Shown in pieces: positions 14,501-26,393 of a stretch of 64,000 nucleotides of DNA. Source of the stretch: Coccinella septempunctata. Its lineage: Eukaryota; Arthropoda; Insecta; Coleoptera; Coccinellidae. Below the pieces are notes generated by a model. It made no database searches and was not told where the DNA came from. It saw nothing but the letters and a program-made list of their open reading frames with translations. Position numbers and translations under genes: made by a program. The stretch covers positions 44,418,270 to 44,482,269 of the forward strand of contig NC_058189.1 in the NCBI RefSeq assembly GCF_907165205.1. The letters run 5' to 3'. Positions within the stretch are counted from its first letter, which is position 1. Each line of letters starts with the position of its first letter.

Positions 14501-15445
14501 GCACTCTTTTCAACTTGAAAAACTTTTACCTAGTAAGTCACTCGTTACGTTGGGGAAAATTTACAGTGTTTTATAATGAAGTTCTGCACTTTCTAGGATC
14601 AACTGAGCCTTTCTTTAGTTCCCCCAAACCTAGATCGCATCACATGGTTAAGAATATCTGGTGTTCTCGGTTCAGATGCAACGAACTTATCTATGATCGT
14701 TGTGACTTAATATGATGCAACTCCTCATAATTATATTGATTGTAGTGGAGATAAATGCGTACAATTAACAACGATCGGTATTCATCTGATTCGTAACAAT
14801 TTATTCCACCTAATTGCAGTGGATAAACTGGTATTTTCTATCAGAGGAATGTATTTGATGCTTGTACAGAGATTTCCGAAGAAATCGGTGGATCTCCAGT
14901 CGATTTACTTCTAATTTAACCTCTGAGAAGCTGGAAGTAGCAGATAGTGAACAATCACATGCCATCATCTATCTTGGCGTCAGTGATTCTATTTCCATCA
15001 AAGTGTAAACATTGCATGTGGTTTTTGGCAGTTTTAAAACTTCATCGATCTTATTAGACGTGACAGAAAATTAAGGCTTAAATAAACATCGAAAATATTT
15101 ATATTGAATGTGAAGAATCCTTTGAAATTCTCTGCCATACGATGACCAGTAACTGGTCGAACTTTTGTAACATGAGGTTTGCGAGGATGTTTCAATGTCT
15201 TCTATATTACAAATATGAGAAATAAGTTTTTAGATAATATGAGAAAAGCAAAAACATAAAGCAGAGATAATGACCAAAGTTTAATATGCCCAAATGACAA
15301 TTGTGCTTATTACTCGAAATAAAAAGAAGATGATTCGTCGAGTTTTTTTTTACTTATCATTATCTATTCTCCTTGTGAAGAAATTCTAGAGAGTTAAGAT
15401 TTATTTTTTGTAGAATGAGTTTATTCAATGTCCTGCCGACTAGGA
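8544..15445. other. No host gene recognised; one possible degenerate coding remnant
   Basis: Mostly AT-rich DNA with chance open frames. Minus-strand reading of about 9700-10900 gives several protein-like stretches broken by stops (for example EDREIDELFMSDKDRV near 10210 and SDPELISMSENHIVPPLYEI near 10430). No family was recognised. An element end of the TACAGAGTGAGTG type lies at 12472. Confidence 0.4.
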
Positions 15446-15571
15446 GGCCCGGTTGTTCAGTTCGGGATTAAGCAGAGCTTTAAGTTGATCCTAGATTAAC
15501 GTGACAGAATTGAACGGAAATGTCAAATTTAATCTAGGATTAACTTTAATCTCGAACTGATCAACCGGGCC
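15446..15571. mobile_element. 126-bp fully palindromic MITE
   Basis: The arms are GGCCCGGTTGTTCAGTTCGG on the left and its near complement on the right. Complementarity continues inward (GATCCTAGATTAA with TTAATCTAGGATT), so the whole unit folds as one hairpin. The flanks are TAG and TAA, close to a PIF/Harbinger-type duplication. Confidence 0.7.
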
Positions 15572-15719
15572 TAAATAATGTTTATTCTTCAAATTGTACA
15601 GGCACGAGCCTCTGCGATCAATGTTAATATGAACAGGAATCTTAACAGGAAAACCAATAAAAAGTATCCAATACAATACAAGAAAAAATATACAATCATG
15701 ATTATGAGCTTAATATAAT

Positions 15720-16560
15720 AAGAGTATACTCTTATATACTGAAAATAAGAAACAGAAAAGGTTAAAAAAAGTATTTTTAAGAGGAAGAAGGTCTTTCTCC
15801 TCCTGTTAAAAATAGTTTTATATGTCAGAAAAGAGGTTAGAAAAAGTATCTCTCTTTTCTTGAATAATTTCTACAGTGTGAAGTGTTGAATTTGTCGATA
15901 AAAAAGATATGCCAGTTATAAAATCGCGTAATTCTCAGGAAAAAGGAACATCTGAACTGCCAGCTGCCTGTTCCTGAATCTGCAATACAGGGTTCTTCTG
16001 AACTTCTTCTGAATTCTTTCAATTTTGTTGAAGTATTTGTAGTAAGAACGGTTCCAATTTGGGGTTGCATAATCGACTGTACTGCTAAGGAGAGAAAATT
16101 ATAGCACCACAATGTCATCAATATGGTGTTGAAACCATAACCTCGAATTTCGAAGTATACCCAGGTCTTTAACTTCTGTCACCTCCTAAACAATCGAACC
16201 AAACAGGGACAGGTACATCTTAATGTCATCCGCTTAAAATTCACATAGAATAGATACCTGCACAGATCATTCATGTGTAAACTGAAAAGAAGCGGTCCCA
16301 AATTAGATCCCTGAGGAACTCCAGATTCAACAAAGGACGAGCGATAATCACCCACAACTCCGTACTGAGACCTCTCTCTCACACAGGTATGACTCAATCC
16401 ATCTCAACAAATCAGCCCCATGAGTTAATCCAAGAGAACCTGTAAAATTGTAATGTCGAATGCTTTGAAGAAATCCGTGTGAACAGAGTCCACTTGGATA
16501 CCTTTTTGGAATATTGATATATGGCGATAGATTAGTGAGAACCAATATGCCCCTGAAGAA
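15720..16560 (-). pseudogene. Degraded jockey/CR1-like LINE reverse transcriptase
   Basis: Minus-strand reading recovers, across frame changes and stops, DFFKAFD near 16480, ESGVPQGSNLGPLLFSLHMND near 16330-16270, ADDIKMYLSL near 16220 and a C-terminal segment TVDYATPNWNRSYYKYFNKI near 16070-16010. This is the order of RT motifs in jockey/CR1-type non-LTR elements. Endonuclease and 3' tail were not found; it is an old fragment. Confidence 0.75.
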
Positions 16561-19500
16561 ACCGTGCTCTTTGGTGCTAATTATCGATTTAAGTGGACGA
16601 AATAAATAGACTCAAGCAATTTTCCGAAGTATTCAGAAGAGAAACAGGACAATAAATTAATTTTTCCGCCTTTTGTCTGATGTTAAAAAAAGATTTCAAT
16701 TTCGTTCACCTTGTACATAAATCTGAAGATTATTCGATATAATAAAAGATGACAAACAGACACTTTTGCCAACTAACATATTTCTACTTGAAAATCGACA
16801 TATATCATAGTTGAAGAAAATAATTGTTCCGAAATTAAATTAACTGGGGTAGGAAAAATAATATACCTACATACATAACATGTCAGTGTGCCTTCTGCAT
16901 TCGTATTAAAATGATCCCGAAAATAACTAATCTTTTGCATTATGCCGGCATCTTTAATAGTCATCCATATTCCATATCCACATTCCATACCGCATGCAAA
17001 TTTGAGCAACTGCAATCGATGAGCATATTTTCTTTCAAATTATGTAATTTGAGCTTTCTCTAAGACGAATGGAATGTGTCAGTCATCGTCTTATAATCCT
17101 AATATACGAGCGGAAGTTTGCGAATATATCAACGGTAATATACCTGTATGCAGTTTTTGCCTGCATTAAATCTTCCTTTCGAAATCGCAATACAAATCTC
17201 CAACATTAAGATCCCAGAATAAAAATGCTTTATGGTAGATGATTTATGGACGTAATGGGTGATTCTGGTGTATTTCGATATTGCGAAATTCTCCCATGAT
17301 ATAATTGGATGGGTCAAATTAAAGACTGGTAGTGATGAACTCGAAGAATGGTCTTCGTGCGAACTGTAATTTGTTAAGACAAAAAACTCAAATTCTGGGT
17401 CAGTAGATCCTTCCGGTAGTAACTACTGTGAATAATAAGGCGCCCATCGTTATTTTGGAGATTAATTTCGTACAATGAACGATTGAATTTTCTGGCATTA
17501 TAACCTCCTAAAAATTGATAATGGAATTTGCTTCAGTAGCAAAGATGATTTATTAGAACTTCCAACAGTTCCAACAAGTTATGATCTCCCCGACACATGT
17601 GGTTATTAATGGCGTAGTCCTACAATTTCACGTTGCTAGTGGCGAAAATTTCGTTTTCTTGGATGATAATACACTATCACACACAAAGTGACTCCGAGAG
17701 TGACTCCTAGAGAAAACTAGGGTATTCCACATCTAGCATTAACTTCAAGATCAATTGACCTAAATCCAATGATGCCCACAGCACAGATCATAGAGTGAAA
17801 CGCATCAACAGCTCCGAGATACTTTGTCACAAGTTTCGAAACAAATTAAGCAGTTGTTTTTCAGTATCTAGGTGATAATGCAGAGAATATTTTTTATAAT
17901 TTTCAGATTCTTCAAATTTCAAATATGTATTTTTATTTTGTTATTATGTATGAATTATTTCTTCGAAATTTTATTTTATTGTTGCCTGAGAAACACTTCA
18001 TATATATATATATATATTGCAAATTGAAATTGGGTTTTCCTGAAGAGAATACACAAATGAATTCAATTTTATAATTTATAATTTATTATTTCACTAAAAT
18101 TTTTTTGCTCAAACCATTTCCTGTCTTTGTATAAAAGGATTTATGATACGAACTTGAAACGTGGAACCGAAGTTCAATATAAGGTAGATTCAAAAATGGT
18201 TTCTTCTGAAATGAGAACATTCCCGATATTCATAATAGTCTGTAAAAATTCGGTGTTATAATTTTACGAATGAAAAGTTAACCGATTAAGTTTATCAAAA
18301 ATAAAATTTTAAATTTCAAAGTTCTCCACATATTAACTGCATGTAACTACTTGAGCAGGTATAAATTAGCCAAAGGGTTTTAATTCACTTGTGTGGCGAA
18401 ATATAAATTTGAAGAAACGCTGAAAGTTTTCACCTCTCTTTGTCAGAAACTTCGTACATATTTGCTATCCCATTAGGTCGACAAATTAACCTCAAGAATT
18501 GAAAAAAATATAACCTTCCCGAATTTTTTACAGTGAACTTGTCAAAAAATGAATAATAAAAATGGAAATTTGAATTCATCGTATTTCGTCTGAAATGATC
18601 AACTTGTTCTTTGGCCCAGTGGTTAGGTGGGCTATTTCGACTAATCTATTCAGAAATGTTTGTTGTTTCTAATGCCAATATTGTTCGCGTGGCGTGTGCA
18701 GCATTCTATCAAGGCAGCAATATGGGGAGAAGAAACCCTTCCTTTCCATTTCAGAGCTCCTGAAATAGAACTAATCGCATTACTATAACTTGAGTGGTTT
18801 CCCCTCGTGTTACCCTTGTATTCATTGACGTATACATCTGTTTTCATCTCACCGCAGACCTGAACATGTGTAGTTTTATAGACTCATTCAATGAATGTTA
18901 AATTCGATTAACGTTTCGAATTCGTTATATGAATTACTAGATGAAATTACTCTGAGGGTAAAAATTTCACAGAAATAAAATTTTGTGAAAACAACAATGA
19001 TTTCGCTGACAGTGAAACTTCTCCTACCAAAACAAACTAAACCTAACCTGCCTTATATTAGGCACATTGAAATGAGGTGCAATACATTTTTATTGAAGCA
19101 AGCCGCCGGGATTCCCAAAATCTATTAGAAGAGATTCAACATCTGTTCGCTCATACAAACGAATTTTTTCTTTTACCTGTTCTATAGGAATATCTAGTTA
19201 TTTAATATTTTTGTTGAGTTTTTGGAAGGTCTGGCGGCTTACTCCAATAAAAATTTATTACATCTCATTTCGTTATGTTCAATATAAATGTTTTATTAGA
19301 GAAATTTGTATACACAAATTGAAATTGTCATCTCCAAAATTTTAAATTGGTACATTTGGGTATATTACCTGTAATATAATATTGTTCAGGACGACAATAT
19401 ATATATATAAAATACATTCATTTCATCGCTTTATATTTATATTAGCCAGTGGTAACTGTCTGAATTATTCGATTTATCTAAATTCCTCCCTTTTCAATAT

Positions 19501-20065
19501 TTTTTCTTTACAAGTTTTTAAAACCTTAAAACGAACACCTTACTATAAGTAATGTATGATAAAACCATAAATGTAATTCATAAAATACATAGTGGAGAAA
19601 ATAGTGCCAATAAAAAAAACGTCCAGTATGAAGGAATAGAGCATTTTCTCATGCTTTATCGAGAGGATAATCCCTCTACGAGGGATGGAGAATGGTATTT
19701 GTACCAGAAATGAATAGACCTTTGTTTTTGTAATTTAGAAGGATTTGGCTATTGATGGGTTTTTTGTCAACCCTCGTTTCATTAATTCATTTTCTAGGCT
19801 GTTTTTGTCTTTTTCGATCCATCTTCGGGGGTCAGAGTGTCACCCTGGCACGGTCTGAGTATTCGACGTCGGGACGCAGCGGTTTGGTCAAATATACAAA
19901 GCAATTTTTGAAACCACTAAATCAACTGATTTTCACCTATTGCTTTTCAAAATATGGTTCTCGATCATACAAGGTCACATTATCCTAAAGGAGGATCTGC
20001 AAATATAAAGATTCGGATTAAGAAGCTTAGTGGGCAATCTCTACAACTTACCTTTAAGAGTAGTC
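16561..20065. other. No gene recognised
   Basis: AT-rich DNA with a (TA)9 run at 18001-18018 and another short TA run near 19400. Only short, unsupported open frames. Confidence 0.5.
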
Positions 20066-20514
20066 AGTTCAGAACGCGAAAAGTTATATTTTACGTCAGA
20101 AACCACTAATTTATATGGGGTTTTCATTATAATTCAATTCAATCAATTCGTCATCTCGGAAAGTCAGAAATCTTTTCATTCGTCAAACGGAAAAAAAAAT
20201 AAAAAATTGTTTTCATTGAAGAACAAATACTCATTCATGTTATTAACTTTCCGAGGTTAAATTATCTCTTCTATGAATTTCCACAAGAAAAAATTTCTTG
20301 AAAAGTCTCGCCATCGGCTACAATTCGAAACCTGCTGAAATTGAAAAAAGACGTTTGTTAAGTGCTGCCACCTTTTCGACGAAAGTGGAAACTATTGCAA
20401 TATTCGTAACTTCTACTGATCGTTCAAGTGCTCTGACAACACCCCATGTTTTCTTTTCCCCCTTACGGATGACGAGAAAGGCCCGTGGTATAAACTGCTC
20501 TTAATATTCTATGC
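20066..20514 (+). repeat. Left arm of a long inverted repeat pair
   Basis: Contains ACGTCAGAAACCACTAAT, GGGGTTTTCATTATAATTCA, TTAACTTTCCGAGGT and TTTTCGACGAAAGTGGAA in this order. The same blocks occur, reverse complemented and in opposite order, at 21423-21890. By eye about 80-85% alike. No transposase is visible in the arm. Confidence 0.8.
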
Positions 20515-21422
20515 GCCTTTTTCATACGTAATATGGAATTGTCCAAGAATAATTATGTTGAGTTGAAATGTCATTTTGATTCTACAAGTTAATTCGATAT
20601 GTCTTATTATCTCTCATCATCTAGTGAGCTCCACGGTAATCAATTTCCATACTCGATCATTTGCACATACATCATAGCCTCTATAAATTTATTCAGATTC
20701 ACGATTGCCATCACGGTAATATGAATTACCGCCACTTAATTAAATGACTAGCACTGATATCGTTGGTCTGGGTAAAGTACCTAGCTGTGATATGGACGTT
20801 ATTAGTTACTCTTAATGAGTAAAAACATTACGGGTCGTAGTTAGCAATGACTGGAATTATTACTAGAGGTTAACGACTCAACTTCAGACGGTATGCATTG
20901 CGTTTTTTGACATTTATACCGTCGACCGGTAAAGTGGAACATGGCAGACTGATAGGTTGGAATCTGATTTCTCTAGACAGTTACTGAATTATTGAAATGC
21001 AAGGTCTACGAAGAATTACGAACTCCATCTCGAATTTGGTGCGCCGCTTTCTTACTCAAATTTAAAATACCTCCTGAGGAAAAAAACATTCTCATTCTAT
21101 AAATACCATGTTTTTCTAATTAATGAAGCTCTGATATCGCAGTTTTGATTTATTATTTTGAAAATAGAAGGAAGTTCTATGAGTTGAACATCGAGTTGAA
21201 CATCTTAGATTGGCAGATTACCATGGCAACGTATATTTTTTATTAATTTTTCGATATCGAAAATGAAGGATATTTGTGTTTTTCTCGAAATTATCGACGC
21301 TTTTGGAGAATTCCAGCATAGCAGTTTCATCGTTCATCCTAGGGTTCTTCCAAAATTCGTCACTCATGTTTTCTGCAACTACGAAGTTGTGCAGAAACCT
21401 ATTAGAATTGGAATTAGAATTG

Positions 21423-21890
21423 ATATTAAGAGGAGTTTATACCACAGAACTTTCTCGCCATCCGTATAAGGAGTAAAGGGGGAAAGACTACCAGAATGTG
21501 GGGTGTTGCCAGAACACTTGAACGATAAGTAGAAGTTACGAATATGTATTAATAGGTTCCACTTTCGTCGAAAAGATGGCAGCATTTAAGGAACATCTCT
21601 TTTCAATTTCACCAGGATACGAATTGTAGCCAATGGGGTGACTTTTCGTGAAATTTTTTCATGTGGAAATAATATAATATGATAATTTCACCTCGGAAAG
21701 TTAATAACATGAATGAATATTTGTTCTTCAATGAAAAAACTTTTTCAATTTTTTTTTCGTTTGACGAATGAAAAAACTTGTGACTTCTCGAGATGATGAA
21801 CTGATTGAGTTGAATTATAATGAAAACCCCATATTAATTAGTGGTTTCTGACGTAAGATATTCATTTTCTCTTTTTGAACTGACAATTAA
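21423..21890 (-). repeat. Right arm of the long inverted repeat pair
   Basis: Reverse complement partner of 20066-20514, separated by about 910 bp of unrelated AT-rich DNA. The arms carry several small indels, so they are not a recent duplication. They may be two opposed copies of one repeat family or the arms of a foldback element. Confidence 0.8.
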
Positions 21891-24800
21891 AACGGTGTAG
21901 ACCCCTCTTAAATATTGCTCTAAAGCGACTCTCACAAGTGATATTGCAAAAATCGACGATATAAGATATACAGGTTTGAAAAATCAGTTTGACAAACATT
22001 GTGAATAAAAAATTGAAAAATGTTCATTATCTCCAATGTAGCGCTGTGTATATTATTGGTTCATTAGATTCATTCATTAATTCATTCCTTCGGAAGATAT
22101 ACAAAATTCAATGAGTATTTCCTATGCTCGTTCCTATGTCTAAATCCCAGTTAATCCTCCATTATTCCCTTGAAAATTACAGTTTCAAATTTAATGGGGC
22201 ATTAAATCTTGATGGATCTTTCTTCAAGTGGGCATAAGACCACGAATTTTTCCGAAAAATGGATTCTTTCGGAAAATGGCTCGGAAATACTTAATACATT
22301 TTGTGGATCTTATACAGGGTGTTACATTGGAAAAATGGAAGATTTTTCAATTTTTTGTTGTCAGTGTTTGCCAAGCTTTTTTTCCAAACTGTATATCTCG
22401 ATTTCTGATATATCACTTAAAAGAGTCGCTATCGAGCAATACTTCACCGGAAAAAAGATCTAATAGTATATTGCAAAAACCCAGATGGGAGTAGTACAAC
22501 TAAATAGGTAATTTTTTATTTTTAAAAGATATGTTTTGGAAAAGTAGAGAACCCAACCTAAGAGAACAGGTCCCTGATGAAATTTTGTATTTGTTGGCGG
22601 TTCTTATAGAATATAGATCGATAACATAGAGGGTTATTCAATATTCATTCGAAATAACAAAGATTCTGCAAATTTTCATTAACAATGGCAAGTCGATTTG
22701 AAATTAATTGTTTGATAGTGAAATCGATACAATATTTGACCGGAAAAAAATTCCAATGCGACTCAGAATAACTTAATGATTTCAAATATTGTGCATGTGT
22801 GACGACTATTGGAAAAAACCTGTCGGGACGAAAATATTGAAAACCGGTAATATTTTCGAAGTACCTACCTACTTGAAGTAGCTTCTATTATTTATGAACA
22901 AACCGAAAAATGCATGAAAAGTGAAGGTTGCTCATAAAAATCACACATTAACCTCTAGATCAGAGACTTTCAATTTGATGGGGGAAACCCATATTAGGAA
23001 AAATGCTTAGGACAAAGACAGCCTGGCGAAAAATTCGAATCTAATGGGACCCCTTCGATAGGGAGAAAGAACGTCTGTTAACAAAAATCCATTTATGGAA
23101 AAATAAATTGGATTCGTGCACTTTGAACTGTCGCATTTCGCTTTCGACTAACTACACATATCTATCATTAAAGTCGCCAAGATGGCTATGCATCCCGAAG
23201 ATGTTCTTTCGAGTGAAATCTTCTCAAAATACCTATCGTAATTTCAGACACTCCCGACTTTCTAGCACTTATACAGATAATTCGAATCGTTCGCCATCTA
23301 CGAATCGGAGAAATCTCTGCGGTAACCTTACTTTTGTCGTTGATCTGATGTTGAATATTGATATTTTTCAAGTTATCCTTACTGATAAAAGCAATGATCT
23401 CGTGGCTAGCTTCAATTATTTGTTGATATAAAGAGCGTTCCAACTACACATCCGATTTCTATGGCCCTAGAATTATTAATAGCTACAATTATTTTCATCC
23501 ATCGAGATTAATTCCCCAGGCATCTGTCTTACACAATATTTATCGGTAGAACGACCTTCAGTGAATAAAATACCTAAATTGTAGGTTGAGAATTCCAGCC
23601 TTAAATAAAACAGAAGCTGCTCAGAAAGTGAAATAATACGAATCGAAGGAACAACCTTGAGCCTGTTACGCCGGCATTGGTATCAGACGATAATTATTTC
23701 TCCAATTAACCCCTTGGTAGCATAAATAATGCACCTATTAAATGAATCAAATGCATCGGTTTTCTTCCAACTCGCCTATTCTGAAAATGTTTCACCACAT
23801 TGTACTTCTAATAGTGGGAACTCTATCATGATTTGATTGTCTCTTCGTAGTTCGTTGAATCCTTTCCCTTGGAGAAATTGTTTTATGATTGTTTTCCGTG
23901 CTCAACTAATTTGTATCGTTGTTATTATTATAAAGTAGACAATGCCTTATCTAGCACTTCTTGAGGTTGTAGCTGGTACATGATATTCCAACGTTTGCAA
24001 CGCCATACCCGCCAATACAGGGTGTCCCGAAATTAATGCAACATAATTTGGCTACAGATTCTCTAGACAAAATTAGGAAACCCCTTTTTTGGTTTTTGCC
24101 AGGATTCTGGTCAGGAATTACCATTTCAATTTTTTGGGAACTATTAATTTTCACCTTCTATTTCGTATTGCTTTCTGTTACTTATTGGTCATATTTACAA
24201 ATTTAACTTACTCAAGTGTTAATTTCTAACCGTGAATATTTCCTGAGTTTATTGATTTTCAGCTATTTATATTTATACTTCATGTAATGAAGTTCTGTAG
24301 AATTGAGCGTATTCAGTTTGGTTTGGGATAGCATATGGATTTTGAAACGCGAACCTATTTTCATCCTAGTGGAAAGTAAACAAACGACTTCAAACGGAAT
24401 GTATTGGAATGCGTTTCTCGAAAAATGCACTCGAATCGAATGCATGCCAAATTGGAATATTTTCCTACTAAACCTAAGAAAACGTTAAATATTGATTGAA
24501 GGATTTTTTTAGTGGGAAAGATGGTAGGCGAGGAAAGCCTTAATAATAATTTTTCAAGAAAAAGATACCTATTTCATCACCGAGGCGTCAAATAGGTAGT
24601 TCTGATTTTCGGTCAATTTGGAAAGCAAAGCTTACCAGAAAATTAACATGTATCTCTTGTTTATTTATGACTTCATTTTATCCCATCGTTCTTTCGATAT
24701 ATCATTCGTATTCCTTGGTGCATTTCAATTATTATCGAGCGAAATCTCGTATTACGAATGGAAGATGGAAGACTTCATATAAAATTCAACTGAATATTTC

Positions 24801-26188
24801 AGTCCGTGATGTTTGTGTGTAATCTGACATTAGGATGAAGAACTGGGAAGGTTTTTAGAGTTCCGTTCGTTGTATAGATGAATGGAGTAAGATTGTTATT
24901 TATTCAACCTCTGCCATACAAGAAATGTCAGCTGTATAATTCTTAATACTTTTGGGACTCTAATTCAATGAAAAATACTTCTTTTGAATTTCGGATCTGG
25001 AATAGTTTATCCACAGGTTGTCTTCTACTGGGTTATTTTGAGGTTGTTTATTTGCTTTTTTATTATTTTCGAATGCGTGACATGTCGTAGGCTCTTTTTC
25101 AGGAACTACTGAAGATAAAACGTAATTTTGCAAAAAAATCGAAGCAGAGTTATCTTATATGATCAGTAGATATTATTGAAGGAATGAATTGAACATAAAT
25201 TTTTCGACAAAAGTTTCAAATGACATTTAATCTCGAAAGGATTGCATAGATCAATGGACGAGTTCAAACTTTTTCATCCTTGAAAAACCTTTTTTGGCCT
25301 TTGTCATTTCGAACAATCCCTGGAATGTTCCTAGTTCTCAAATCCAAATGATATGATAAAAAAAAGTTATAATATGTTACACCAAAATAACTTCAACACA
25401 GTGGAATACCTTTATAGGTATGTATTGCGATATTTGTGTCACTGTGTGCATTAGTTAAAATACTCGGGAAAAATTAACTCATATCTACAGAACATTGATT
25501 GCAACCAATTCTGCATTTTGCTATCTATATAATCCTATTATTTCCTGATAATCTTAATTAAATTCAAAGCTTTCTATTGTTGCATTTTCTATATCAATTA
25601 AGCGACATTAATAAATAGATCGATATTTCATTGTGGAAAAAGGTTGTTTGCAATTGGTAAATTAATCTCTCCAGGTGATCATCTGTAATTAAATCAAATT
25701 AGCAAACACCATGAATACTGCCACAGTGAAAGTTTATAATAATTCGTATTTCGTAATACTTGACACTAATTTCAAAATGGACTTCAATGCAGATCGGAAT
25801 TCCATCACAATATTCTCATATGGAAAGAAGGATTCAATTGAAACCCCACAACTGTTGATGATCTGCAGTGTTTGTATTGTGAAGTTCTGAATAACCGCTC
25901 CAGATTTCACCATTTCGATACGTTGTTCAGTAATTTCTGATGGCAGGCGTTGAATATCAGGGTGGAGTTGATATTCAATGAAATTGTAGTTTCGAAAAAG
26001 TTTTCATCCTTACTCTGAACATCTTTGAATACCACCCTCGATACCACATCCACAAAAGCAAGCAAATCATTTAATTTTACATATCGTTGAATTTGTCAAA
26101 AGGAAATGTGAGAAGTGTACAGAGCAAAGAGGATGACATTTCCAGCAACTACTTTAGTTGTGAAGATTTTCAAAAAGAGATTTTTCGT
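21891..26188. other. No gene recognised; scattered DNA-element ends
   Basis: Element termini of the TACAGGGTG type occur at 22313 (TATACAGGGTGTTACATTGG) and 24016 (TACAGGGTGTCCCG). A minus-strand open frame at 23186-23443 has no recognised domain. Nothing else is supported. Confidence 0.45.
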
Positions 26189-26247
26189 CTGATGAAGGAG
26201 TCTGATATAGACTCCGAAACGTTACAACTTAGAATTATTTCAACGTT
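26189..26247 (+). ncRNA. Hammerhead-ribozyme-like motif (unproven)
   Basis: CTGATGA at 26189 is followed by a 7-bp stem GGAGTCT/AGACTCC (26197-26215), then GAAAC at 26216. ACGTT at 26219 can pair with AACGT at 26242, placing a T at the expected cleavage position 26247. One extra A between CTGATGA and the stem is non-canonical and stem I pairing is poor. Similar motifs are common at retroelement 3' ends. Confidence 0.25.
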
Positions 26248-26305
26248 ATTTATTTTGAGTTCATTGTCAGGCAACAATTTTTTCTAGTTAACCCATAATA
26301 ACCTA

Positions 26306-26393
26306 GTGTTACACATATGTAACGCAAATTTCACTGGCAAATCTATATTATTTCTCAGTAACTGTAGCTATTAGCGTTACATATATGTAACAC
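26306..26393. repeat. Twin palindromes in inverted orientation
   Basis: GTGTTACACATATGTAACGC at 26306 and GCGTTACATATATGTAACAC at 26374 are inverted copies of each other, and each core (GTTACAYATATGTAAC) is itself palindromic. The 88-bp unit may be a very small inverted-repeat element. Confidence 0.5.

Noticed and set aside
18605..18650. tRNA-like A-box sequence (GGCCCAGTGGTTAGG)
   Set aside because: No matching B box or cloverleaf follows at the right distance, so neither a tRNA nor a SINE is supported.
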